Shown here: piece by piece, positions 1 to 6,509 of the stretch
How positions within the stretch are numbered: position 1 is the first letter of the stretch
Layout of the letters: every line of letters starts with the position of its first letter
Assembly (NCBI RefSeq): GCF_008124765.1
Contig: NZ_VNHS01000001.1
Span: 744,001-808,000, forward strand
Origin: Paenibacillus methanolicus
Lineage (GTDB): Bacteria > Bacillota > Bacilli > Paenibacillales > Paenibacillaceae
Direction of reading: 5' to 3'
DNA length: 64,000 bases
Notes under the pieces: generated by a model
Database searches by the model: none
What the model saw: the letters and a program-made list of their open reading frames with translations, nothing else
What the model was told of the DNA's origin: nothing
Program-made: the position numbers and the translations under genes

Positions 1-222
1 CCGCTGACCCCGGTGGGGCAAGCATCTTGGATTATCAGGTATCCACGCTTAGTTCGCTGGGTCCTAAAGCTTTTCTTCTTGCTCCCGATTAGTCGGTTGA
101 TTGATGGGACGGATGCGGAGCTTAATGCGTTGAATTACACATTTGCCGAGTTAAGGACCAGGTCGGATGTGCCTACGCCGAACTGGGATGCTTTGGAGGC
201 GGAGCGGAATATCCAATCGTAG
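1..222 (+). CDS. C-terminal end of a ketopantoate reductase-like protein (partial)
   Basis: The reading frame is open from the first base, so only the last 73 residues lie in the window. The end of the chain, with LNALNYTFAELRTRSDVPTP, resembles the C-terminal helical domain of the ApbA/PanE family (NADPH-dependent 2-dehydropantoate 2-reductases), where a similar 'L..R.GVPTP' segment is common. The Rossmann nucleotide-binding half would lie outside the window, so the call rests on the C-terminal pattern alone. No terminator is obvious directly after the stop. Confidence 0.4.
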   Translation, partial: PLTPVGQASWIIRYPRLVRWVLKLFFLLPISRLIDGTDAELNALNYTFAELRTRSDVPTPNWDALEAERNIQS

Positions 223-591
223 TCCGTAAGAGAGAGATCGTCCTGAACCAAATAAAGCCCGTAGTACACTCACTCCGGCAACAGGGCATCCAGATATTCC
301 ATTGCAATCATCCTCAGATCCCGACATAGGGATAATGTGTGTAATGACTCTTGGATGAACTTGCAAGGCGATGTCTACGACCAGATCAGGATACCAGTTG
401 AAGTTGAACCACAACAAGGAGATCTTCTTATTTATTCTAGGGAACAATTCAACCGTCTGCGCTTGATTTCAACTAGGAAGGACTCATTATTAGAATACGG
501 TAATCGCCCGTCGCTCTTTTGGCCACCGTCATAAACAACGCTTGTGTACCAAATAGCATACCGATATGGTTGAGGGAAATACAAAATCACC
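223..591. other. Gap with no supported gene
   Basis: Short open frames exist here (for example 337-534) but none has a good ribosome binding site, a recognisable family motif or a consistent codon pattern. Translations in several frames are broken by stops, so this may be a decayed gene. I could not identify it. Confidence 0.4.
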
Positions 592-948
592 ATGTTCGAT
601 AGGGACAAAGTTGCCCAGATTCATACGGTTTATGGCTTATTTCTAGTCGGGACAATCTGGATTTTCATCCTGACCTACCGCTCTTTCTGGATCTATATGG
701 CAGCCAACGCAGCGATTGATTTCATATATGCCTTTGGACTGCGTCTATTGTGGAAGAAGCTTGGCATAACCTCGGGTGGTAATTTACCCTCATGGGCCAG
801 CTATCCGATGATGCTCGGAATCGCGGTTTTGCTTTTTGGCTACCAGTATTGGCAGGAGTGGGTATGGTCCAATCCTCAAACGAAGAGGAAAGTAAGAATC
901 ACTTGGTTCAATCCTTCATTTTTCAAGCGGCGATCCGGAACCAGATAA
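592..948 (+). CDS. Small membrane protein, possibly missing its N-terminus
   Basis: 118 residues with about three hydrophobic segments (roughly residues 11-28, 32-52 and 70-86) and a basic tail, so probably an integral membrane protein. It resembles the second half of short uncharacterised Bacillales membrane proteins that carry a 'GPF.VGSLWIFK.TYG' type segment (here YGLFLVGTIWIFILTYRSFW). Those relatives usually have another 50-60 residues upstream. The in-frame region before ATG 592 is stopped nearby and has no clear ribosome binding site, so the gene may be truncated. An intrinsic terminator follows at 980-1010. Function unknown. Confidence 0.5.
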   Translation: MFDRDKVAQIHTVYGLFLVGTIWIFILTYRSFWIYMAANAAIDFIYAFGLRLLWKKLGITSGGNLPSWASYPMMLGIAVLLFGYQYWQEWVWSNPQTKRKVRITWFNPSFFKRRSGTR

Positions 949-979
949 GCGGGGAACGTCGGCTGAATCAAGTTTCTCT

Positions 980-1010
980 GCAGCTGATCTTACGATTAGC
1001 TGCTTTTTTT
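980..1010 (+). terminator. Intrinsic terminator
   Basis: GCAGCT (980-985) pairs with AGCTGC (998-1003) and is followed by seven T. It sits 32 bp after the small membrane protein gene. Confidence 0.7.
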
Positions 1011-1050
1011 CATTGAAGTTAAAGGCGGGCAAAGATCAGGTTGACTCCAA

Positions 1051-1085
1051 ACCGCTTGCCCGGTCAGTCGGGCAAGCGGTTTGTT
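1051..1085 (+). terminator. Strong hairpin, terminator-like
   Basis: A perfect 12-bp inverted repeat, ACCGCTTGCCCG (1051-1062) with CGGGCAAGCGGT (1069-1080), is followed by TTGTT. It lies between the 980-1010 terminator and the promoter of the next gene. The T-tract is short, so it may act as an insulator or a weak terminator. Confidence 0.5.
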
Positions 1086-1142
1086 AAATGTTTCCAACCC
1101 ATTAAAATGGAAGGAAATGCAGCTGGTGCGGGACTTTGGTTC

Positions 1143-1151
1143 TGTTATAAT
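1143..1151 (+). promoter_or_regulatory. Extended -10 promoter
   Basis: TGTTATAAT is a perfect TATAAT -10 box with an upstream TG. No good -35 is visible, as expected for an extended -10 promoter. It lies 42 bp before the start of the secreted propeller gene. Confidence 0.55.
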
Positions 1152-1192
1152 AGGTGGGGTTGGAAGGATAACTAATATTGGAGGCCTACATT

Positions 1193-2449
1193 TTGAAACG
1201 GTTTTTACTCATCTTGATGCTAGCAGCGGGCATGCTTGGTTTCACGTCCCCAGTATGGGCGGATGCCATTTCGATTCATGGGGTTAGCGTGGGCAGCGTT
1301 TCGGGGAAGGAATCCACGCGGATTCTGCATGTCGACGAGGATGGGACGGTCTATTACCGAGCTTACGGGAACAAAAAGATTTATTACGGCGCCGTCCGTA
1401 ACCAAAAGAAGCTTTGGGAATTTGCAAATAATGAAGGGATTCCGCTTCATGCCGAAGAGTTCAGTGGCGACCGAGTCTATTTTTACGGAATTCGCGATCA
1501 AAAACTTAAAGTCATTATCTACGATAAAACGGGCAAACGTTATGAAGCCGTAGCCCCCGGAACTTATAATTTAACCGAATATTACGGCGACCAAGTGCTT
1601 GCCGACGGCACATATTATTTGCGCGCCATGCAGGGAAGCGCGGAAGTTCTGCTCGCATTCGATGCGAAAGCTAAGTTTCTGTGGAAGCGAGATTTCTCCT
1701 CGGTCGTCTCGACGATACAACAGGATAATAGTCTCTACGTCTTAGATAAGAAATATGGCTTGTTTAAACTTAGAACGGACGGAAAAGCGAAGTGGAAGAC
1801 GCCGCTGAAAGCCAGCTCGGACAGTTGGATAAGTCTAGAGAAGGATGTCTTGTACATCCATGATTCCGGATACGAACCGGGCCGGGCAATGTTGAGCGCA
1901 TATAGCACTGATGGCGCATTTCTATGGATGAAGCCGGTTGCGAAGCTCATGGATACCTTTATGATTGCTCACGGCAATGCCTACCACTATGTGGATGTTG
2001 AAGGCAGCTGGAACAGCTACGATGCCAAGGGAGAGTTGCTATGGTCCGTCTCGATTCCCGAGTTTGACTCGAGCTTCGATCCCGATGACATGCATTTCGG
2101 CTTGATTTTGATCTTGAACGACGGCTCGCTGCTGCTGCAAGACTGGTCCCAGAACGATTATGGCTATGTCATGGATCTTAAATCTGGTACTCTAAGCAAA
2201 TATATGTATTCTACCGCTCGGTCAGGAACGACGTATACGACGGAGAACTACATGATCTACTATGAAGAAGAAGAAGATGCCATTGTATATGCCGATTTAG
2301 AGGGAAATCCGCTGCATCGCTATCACTATGCCTATAAGCCGGACTTTACGGAAGACGAGACGACATACTTTTACAACGAGACGACCTTTTATACCGTGTG
2401 GAATTCTAAAATTTACAAAATCGTCGTCCCGCTTCCGGCTTCATCATAA
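1193..2449 (+). CDS. Secreted beta-propeller (PQQ-like repeat) protein
   Basis: About 418 residues. TTG 1193 is chosen as start because GGAGG (1180-1184) lies 8 bp upstream; the TTG at 1178 has no site. The N-terminus is a signal peptide (LKRFLLILMLAAGMLGF, then an A-D-A junction near residue 24). The rest is made of repeats rich in aromatic and acidic residues with patterns such as 'LLAFDAKAKFLWKRD' and 'LSAYSTDGAFLWMKP', typical of PQQ/WD-type propeller blades. No catalytic motif was seen. It probably acts outside the membrane as a binding or scaffold protein. It is monocistronic, with its own promoter and a terminator at 2487-2520. Confidence 0.7.
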   Translation: MKRFLLILMLAAGMLGFTSPVWADAISIHGVSVGSVSGKESTRILHVDEDGTVYYRAYGNKKIYYGAVRNQKKLWEFANNEGIPLHAEEFSGDRVYFYGIRDQKLKVIIYDKTGKRYEAVAPGTYNLTEYYGDQVLADGTYYLRAMQGSAEVLLAFDAKAKFLWKRDFSSVVSTIQQDNSLYVLDKKYGLFKLRTDGKAKWKTPLKASSDSWISLEKDVLYIHDSGYEPGRAMLSAYSTDGAFLWMKPVAKLMDTFMIAHGNAYHYVDVEGSWNSYDAKGELLWSVSIPEFDSSFDPDDMHFGLILILNDGSLLLQDWSQNDYGYVMDLKSGTLSKYMYSTARSGTTYTTENYMIYYEEEEDAIVYADLEGNPLHRYHYAYKPDFTEDETTYFYNETTFYTVWNSKIYKIVVPLPASS

Positions 2450-2486
2450 ACTTAACCAAAAAAGCAAGCCTCCGGATAAACGGAAG

Positions 2487-2520
2487 AGCCCTTCCCGGTA
2501 TGTGGGAAGGGCTTTTATTT
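2487..2520 (+). terminator. Intrinsic terminator
   Basis: AGCCCTTCCC (2487-2496) pairs with GGGAAGGGCT (2504-2513), followed by a T-rich tail. It ends the propeller gene. Confidence 0.85.
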
Positions 2521-2927
2521 GTTCGAAATGGAGAGGGAGTAAAAAAATTATACTCACCCGTGGGATTTTCGCCTTCTCGAAGTTAACTATATAAGGGGTG
2601 TGTGTGAAATCATCACCGGCAACTAATATTTTATGTGCCCGTGTGATTCCCGCTTCTTCTTGTACATTACTATATGAGTGAAGCAATTGAGGTGGCTGCT
2701 CCCTTGCCTTTCCCGACCTCAATAAAACGAATCACCCCATGCACATTTTAAATGCGATAGGATGATGATTTTCCATCGTCCAGCAATGACATCCTGAGCT
2801 TTCGTCAGCGGACAAATTTGTTGTACTGTATTTATTGTGATGTTATTTGAGTCATACTGATGTCTAGCCACTTTTCCACTCCTTAAGTCACATTTTTGTT
2901 ACTATGTCATAAAAATGTGCGTACTTT
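2521..2927. other. AT-rich gap with no supported gene
   Basis: All frames are broken by stops and no ribosome binding site precedes an open frame. It lies just before the broken toxin end and may be the decayed upstream part of that gene, but no homology is visible by eye. Confidence 0.4.
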
Positions 2928-3193
2928 GTGTGCGACTTCTTTTTAGCGGCTCATCACCGTGTACGTGAAAATATCATCAAAGAATCAGGTATTCCATTCG
3001 TACCCTTTGTAGTGGGACCATCCGTAGTAAAGGGTGCAAAAGTTAGCGGCAAAGTAATCTTACATGGACTAAAGGAAGAGTGGTCAAAGGAAAGCAAAGG
3101 TATGAAGTAACCGGAGTCAGAGGCGGAGTGAAAATTAAAGTCATTGTTGAACCGACAGGGGAAGGAATTATTACAGCTTTCCCAACAAGGTAA
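2928..3193 (+). pseudogene. Remnant of a polymorphic toxin C-terminus (EndoU/BECR-like nuclease)
   Basis: One frame reads AAHHRVRENIIKESGIPF up to a stop at 3108-3110. The frame entered near 3101 then reads [18 protein letters not shown] and ends IITAFPTR at 3193. The ending '[15 protein letters not shown]' is what one sees at the C-terminus of EndoU/BECR-type bacterial toxin domains. The two halves are in different frames (a frameshift near 3090-3100), no start or N-terminal delivery module is present, and an immunity-type gene follows 27 bp later. I infer a dead toxin tip left beside a live immunity gene. The exact toxin family is uncertain. Confidence 0.55.
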
Positions 3194-3220
3194 CAGAACA
3201 GAAAGAGGGAATAAAGATAA

Positions 3221-3421
3221 ATGGATATAGAAACAAAAATTTTCAAGCTCCTTGATAGTATTAAATCTCTCTCTATGCGAGACAAAGAGTCTATTCAAGA
3301 ATTGTTAGAGCATAACGAGTGGGGGGTAGCACTTGAGACACTATGCGCCTCTATATTTGAGGATAAGCTAGACATATCTCAAGATACTTACTTATTGATT
3401 AAAGAAGTTGGATCCAGCTAA
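3221..3421 (+). CDS. MafI-family immunity protein
   Basis: 66 residues, acidic and helical. The segment 'IQELLEHNEWGVALETLCASI' (split by me around residues 23-43) matches the MafI family pattern 'L...gEw.lALE.LcdqL'. MafI proteins neutralise the nuclease tips of MafB-type polymorphic toxins in the cytoplasm. The gene directly follows the toxin remnant at 2928-3193, the expected toxin-immunity order. It starts at ATG 3221 behind a weak AGAGGG. A terminator follows at 3525-3553. As the toxin is broken here, it may serve as an orphan immunity gene against relatives. Confidence 0.7.
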   Translation: MDIETKIFKLLDSIKSLSMRDKESIQELLEHNEWGVALETLCASIFEDKLDISQDTYLLIKEVGSS

Positions 3422-3502
3422 AGAAACTTTAGTATTATACATGTTGTCAAACACTCGTTGAAGGATTTGTTATCCTTACAAAAAAAACTAAGACTGTCGG
3501 GT

Positions 3503-3642
3503 GACAAGAACATACGTACAAACGAATCCGCATAATTAGCGGATTTTTTATTTATGTATCCAAGTTCTTGTCATGCGTAAATGACAAGAACTTGGGCACA
3601 TTGCCGTGTAGTGACAAGAACATGCACACATTGCCGAGTGGG
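3503..3642. repeat. GACAAGAAC repeat cluster with a perfect palindrome
   Basis: GACAAGAAC occurs at 3503-3511, 3583-3591 and 3613-3621, and its complement GTTCTTGTC at 3564-3572. The copies at 3564 and 3583 form a perfect inverted repeat with 15-bp arms (3560-3574 and 3581-3595, CCAAGTTCTTGTCAT). The copies at 3583 and 3613 lie in a 30-bp tandem duplication that also shares ACATTGCCG. Two further complement copies are at 4910-4918 and 4933-4941. I infer recombinase or regulator binding sites, perhaps the end of a second, decayed element. Confidence 0.6.
3525..3553 (+). terminator. Intrinsic terminator
   Basis: AATCCGC (3525-3531) pairs with GCGGATT (3539-3545) followed by a T-rich run. The segment starting at ACATACGTACAA and including this hairpin is repeated in similar form at 4800-4843. 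Confidence 0.75.
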
Positions 3643-3790
3643 CGATAAAAGTGGCCTTGACTTGAAGTTAACCCCAGAATGTAGGAGGGATAGCCTTTTT
3701 TTGCTTGGGCGGAAATGAGGCTGCTTATGCGTTCCTTGTGGGGCAGTGATATGAATGAGACTCAAGAGGGTATTCGGCCTTTTAGTTATA

Positions 3791-3834
3791 TTGACAGTCG
3801 ATACATCGCATGTTATTATATCGACATATGATAT
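3791..3834 (+). promoter_or_regulatory. padR promoter with overlapping operator
   Basis: TTGACA (3791-3796), a 17-bp spacer and TATTAT (3814-3819) make a good sigma-A promoter. The inverted repeat ATATC...GATAT (3818-3834) overlaps the -10 box and the likely transcription start, and CGATACATCG (3799-3808) lies in the spacer. PadR regulators commonly bind AT-rich dyads at their own promoters, so autorepression is likely. Confidence 0.6.
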
Positions 3835-3859
3835 ATATTTAAAGAACGGAGGCGACCCT

Positions 3860-4186
3860 TTGGAGAACACTAGGGATTTACTGCCCTTGACCGAAGCGTT
3901 TTACTATATTTTGGTTTCTCTATATGCTTCCCCCTCACATGGATACGGAATGATGCAGGATGTGGAGAGGTTGAGCGGAGGCCGCGTCAAAATAGGGGCG
4001 GGAACCTTGTACACAGCGCTCAACAATTTGATGAAAAAAGGACTTATCATCCCTTCGGATGGAGTTGAAGCGGATTCGCGCCGCAAAACCTATGCGATTA
4101 CCCCGTTTGGCAAACAGGTCGTGATGGCGGAAATGGAGCGATTGGAAGAACTGTTGCGCAACGGCCGAAAGGTCACACAACTTTAG
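3860..4186 (+). CDS. PadR-family transcriptional regulator
   Basis: 108 residues from TTG 3860, which has GGAGG (3848-3852) 7 bp upstream; the longer frame from 3755 has no site and crosses the promoter. The winged helix-turn-helix carries the family signature 'ILVSLYASPSHGYGMMQDVERLS' (residues about 17-39) and 'IGAGTLYTALNNLMKKGLI', where the T-LY-AL helix contacts DNA. PadR proteins are dimeric repressors that sense membrane or phenolic stress. Its partner is the DUF2812 membrane protein 12 bp downstream, a very common PadR pairing in Firmicutes. Confidence 0.88.
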   Translation: MENTRDLLPLTEAFYYILVSLYASPSHGYGMMQDVERLSGGRVKIGAGTLYTALNNLMKKGLIIPSDGVEADSRRKTYAITPFGKQVVMAEMERLEELLRNGRKVTQL

Positions 4187-4198
4187 GGAGGAATACCA

Positions 4199-4765
4199 AT
4201 GGTAACTGATATTGGGAGCGCAAAGTCGATATACAAAAACCGATTATCCTTCGTTTGGGACTATAAGCGCGATGAGGCTTGGCTGGCCGACTGTTCGAAG
4301 CGAGGACTACAACTGAACCGTCCGGGAGTTTTTCGTTACCGCTTCGACTTTGATCAAAGTGTCCGGTACGAGTATCGGATGGATTATCAAGATACGATGA
4401 ACGATAAGCAACTTGAAGAATATTGCAATCTGTATGCGGACGCTGGCTGGGAGTATGTCGGGACTTGCGTGAATTGGCGGTACTTTCGGAGGCAATATCT
4501 GGAGGGAGAGACGACCGAACTGTACAGCGACAAGGAATCGATTCGTTCGTTTTACCGAAGAGTCCAGAAGATGCTTGGAATCATAGCCTTGGTGAACTTC
4601 GTGGTATTGCTAGTGAATTCCAAACACTGGATCAGTGGCTTGATGGGGGAAAGCCGGATTTCAATTCTCATAGGCGCACTGAGTGTGTTCCAATTGCTCT
4701 GCGTATTGCTACTCGGCTATGGGGTGCTGAAATTCCAGAAGCTAATTAAGCTGCACTCCGACTAA
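4199..4765 (+). CDS. DUF2812 membrane protein
   Basis: 188 residues. The N-terminal 105 residues have the DUF2812 pattern (EAWLADCSKRGLQLNRPGVF, then RYEYRMDY and 'YADAGWEYVGTCVNWRYFR'). Two transmembrane segments follow at about 124-144 and 154-176. DUF2812 proteins are found next to PadR regulators. They are thought to take part in membrane-linked signalling but have no firm function. The gene starts at ATG 4199 with GGAGG 10 bp before it and forms an operon with padR. A terminator lies at 4813-4843. Confidence 0.85.
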   Translation: MVTDIGSAKSIYKNRLSFVWDYKRDEAWLADCSKRGLQLNRPGVFRYRFDFDQSVRYEYRMDYQDTMNDKQLEEYCNLYADAGWEYVGTCVNWRYFRRQYLEGETTELYSDKESIRSFYRRVQKMLGIIALVNFVVLLVNSKHWISGLMGESRISILIGALSVFQLLCVLLLGYGVLKFQKLIKLHSD

Positions 4766-4812
4766 GGTCGGCTGCAGACGTAATAATTGAAAACAAGAGC
4801 ATACGTACAATT

Positions 4813-4843
4813 AGATCCGCTGATTAGCGGATCTTTATTTTTC
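4813..4843 (+). terminator. Intrinsic terminator
   Basis: AGATCCGC (4813-4820) pairs with GCGGATCT (4827-4834) followed by TTATTTTTC. It ends the padR-DUF2812 unit. Confidence 0.8.
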
Positions 4844-4909
4844 TTAGATTTTAATATCTTTGCAAACTTTCTTAATGGTGTGAAAGTAGACAGCAAAGGA
4901 TGTGCTAAA

Positions 4910-4941
4910 GTTCTTGTCATTTATGTAACATAGTTCTTGTC
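4910..4941. repeat. Two GTTCTTGTC copies
   Basis: GTTCTTGTC at 4910-4918 and 4933-4941 are reverse complements of the GACAAGAAC cluster at 3503-3642. They lie just outside the left end of the Tn554-like element. The function is unknown; see the cluster entry. Confidence 0.5.
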
Positions 4942-4983
4942 TTCAGACCGTAGGGCAATTCGATTCATTTTACCCGATCAATG

Positions 4984-5001
4984 GACATATGTATAAAATA
5001 C
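4984..5001 (+). repeat. Left 18-bp direct repeat (attL-like)
   Basis: GACATATGTATAAAATAC, identical to 16268-16285. The embedded TGTATAAAAT looks like an extended -10, so the target may have been a promoter region. Confidence 0.6.
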
Positions 5002-5027
5002 AATGTAATATCAATTTACAAGAAGTG

Positions 5028-5079
5028 TTGACGAAACCTTTCTATAACTGTATTTTCATATAGTGTCATACATTATATG
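5028..5079 (+). promoter_or_regulatory. tnpA promoter with overlapping end repeat and operator dyad
   Basis: TTGACG (5028-5033), a 17-bp spacer and TATTTT (5051-5056) form a sigma-A promoter. The spacer is the subterminal repeat (5031-5050). The dyad CATATAGTGT / ACATTATATG (5057-5066, 5070-5079) follows at once. Binding of a recombinase or TnpC at the end repeats would therefore also block this promoter, which suggests autoregulation. Confidence 0.55.
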
Positions 5080-5080
5080 T

Positions 5081-5119
5081 GGACACCCACAATTGAGAGT
5101 GTGGGAAGTCCATTTTTTT
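5081..5119 (+). terminator. Terminator or attenuator in the tnpA leader
   Basis: GGAC/GTCC (5081-5084, 5108-5111) encloses CCCACA/TGTGGG, followed by seven T (5113-5119). It sits between the tnpA promoter and the tnpA start. It would stop outside readthrough and also attenuate the element's own transcript. Confidence 0.6.
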
Positions 5120-5150
5120 ATGCCCAAAATAGAACATCGAGGTGGGAACA

Positions 5151-6509
5151 TTGGGTTCATATTTTCATGTATTTTGTCCTAAGGGAGTGAAAAGCAAATA
5201 TCGGTTAATCGTTTATAACGGAAATAAAGAGCCCTTCATTCCCTTAACAGAATATTATCACGATCAGATCAATCGAATAGGTGAGGGCTCCGTACTCGCA
5301 TATCTAAATACTCTAAAACCATTCTTTTCATGGATCGAGAAGAAGAGTCATTACAAGGGCTCATTAGTTCGTTGGAATGATCAATCTGAAGCCGTAAAAG
5401 AAGCCGTAAGGCAATACCTAATTCAAAAGCTTCACTGTAAGATCCGCGGGCGAGAAAATCACGAAGGTATTTACACGACCAGTAAGAGCTCAAAAACAGT
5501 GCATTTATTTTTAGCGGCCATAAAAGGCTTTTACAGAAGCATGACGCGATTACAAATGTATCCGTATGACAATCCGCTAGTTGATTTAGAATGGGAAGAT
5601 TCTTATGGAGAACAGCCAGGATTGCGACCGGAAAGGCCAAGAATGCCGAAGGCAGCTGGTACCGAGGAACCGCTTGCTTTCCGAAAGCAAACTGATTCCT
5701 ACTTTAAGATTATCAACGAAGAGTGGGTTCCGGAGATAATTGGAGATTGGGATTTACCCTATCGGATATATCATTCGGGGAGCCTAAATAATTGGCGATT
5801 ACGAGACGAAATCATTACTCGTTTTATGTTTGAGACAGGCGCCAGAATATCAGAAATATTAGAGTTGACCGTGGGCGATTATCGGAAGCGTACAGATATA
5901 CATGAGTTAGCCGCAAGTAATAAGGGGAGCTATAAAAAAAGGATTAAGTTCATTCGGATCTCTCCAGAGACGTTAAAGTTGCTGATTAGATATGTTAATA
6001 CAGAGCGAAGACAAGCAGCTGAAACTCAAGCTAAGTTTCATGATTTGCCTGACAAGGAGCCTTTATTTCTGTCTACTCGAGGCTCAGCATATACCTACTC
6101 TGCTTTTTATTCGAATTGGGCTCGAATCACAACAAGTGCTGAAATTAAGCTTAATCCACACAAAGCCAGGCACTGGTTTGTTACATCGATGCTTCGAGGG
6201 ATTTATGAGAACTCGAATACCAATGCTGAGATTGAAAACAAGAAGAAGCAGCTAATCGAGTACATGAAGTGGCGTGATCCAGATACTTTAGCTGTATACG
6301 AGCATTATTATGATGAACAGAAGTTTCGTGATCTACATGAACAGCTTCAAGAGAACTATACCAAGCGCGAAAAAGCGTTCTTTAAGTCAATCAAAGATGG
6401 GGCTAAACCAGAGCCAATTCACAGAACGCCGGTTAAATCTGAAGAGAGTATAACGACCGATCCAGAATCAGAGTGGCTAAATGACTTTTACGAAGGAATG
6501 AATGATTAA
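5151..6509 (+). CDS. tnpA: Tn554-like transposase A, tyrosine recombinase
   Basis: 452 residues from TTG 5151, preceded by GAGGTGG; a GTG at 5142 is in frame but lies within the site. The N-terminal half is the core-binding domain (LNTLKPFFSWIEKKSH near residue 55). The catalytic half has the tyrosine recombinase motifs: the first Arg in 'METGARISEILELT', box II 'HKARHWFVTSML', and a Tyr in 'TLAVYEHYYDE'. It cuts and joins DNA strands at the element ends through a 3'-phosphotyrosine. It is followed directly by tnpB and then tnpC, the Tn554 order. The length is greater than Tn554 TnpA (about 360). The operon is led by the 5028 promoter. Confidence 0.85.
   Translation: MGSYFHVFCPKGVKSKYRLIVYNGNKEPFIPLTEYYHDQINRIGEGSVLAYLNTLKPFFSWIEKKSHYKGSLVRWNDQSEAVKEAVRQYLIQKLHCKIRGRENHEGIYTTSKSSKTVHLFLAAIKGFYRSMTRLQMYPYDNPLVDLEWEDSYGEQPGLRPERPRMPKAAGTEEPLAFRKQTDSYFKIINEEWVPEIIGDWDLPYRIYHSGSLNNWRLRDEIITRFMFETGARISEILELTVGDYRKRTDIHELAASNKGSYKKRIKFIRISPETLKLLIRYVNTERRQAAETQAKFHDLPDKEPLFLSTRGSAYTYSAFYSNWARITTSAEIKLNPHKARHWFVTSMLRGIYENSNTNAEIENKKKQLIEYMKWRDPDTLAVYEHYYDEQKFRDLHEQLQENYTKREKAFFKSIKDGAKPEPIHRTPVKSEESITTDPESEWLNDFYEGMND

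Noticed and set aside
3650-3690. MerR-type promoter (TTGACTTGAAGTTAACCCCAG)
   Set aside because: It resembles the spaced -35/dyad of MerR-controlled promoters, but there is no proper -10 at 19-20 bp and no gene directly after it; at best a relic.
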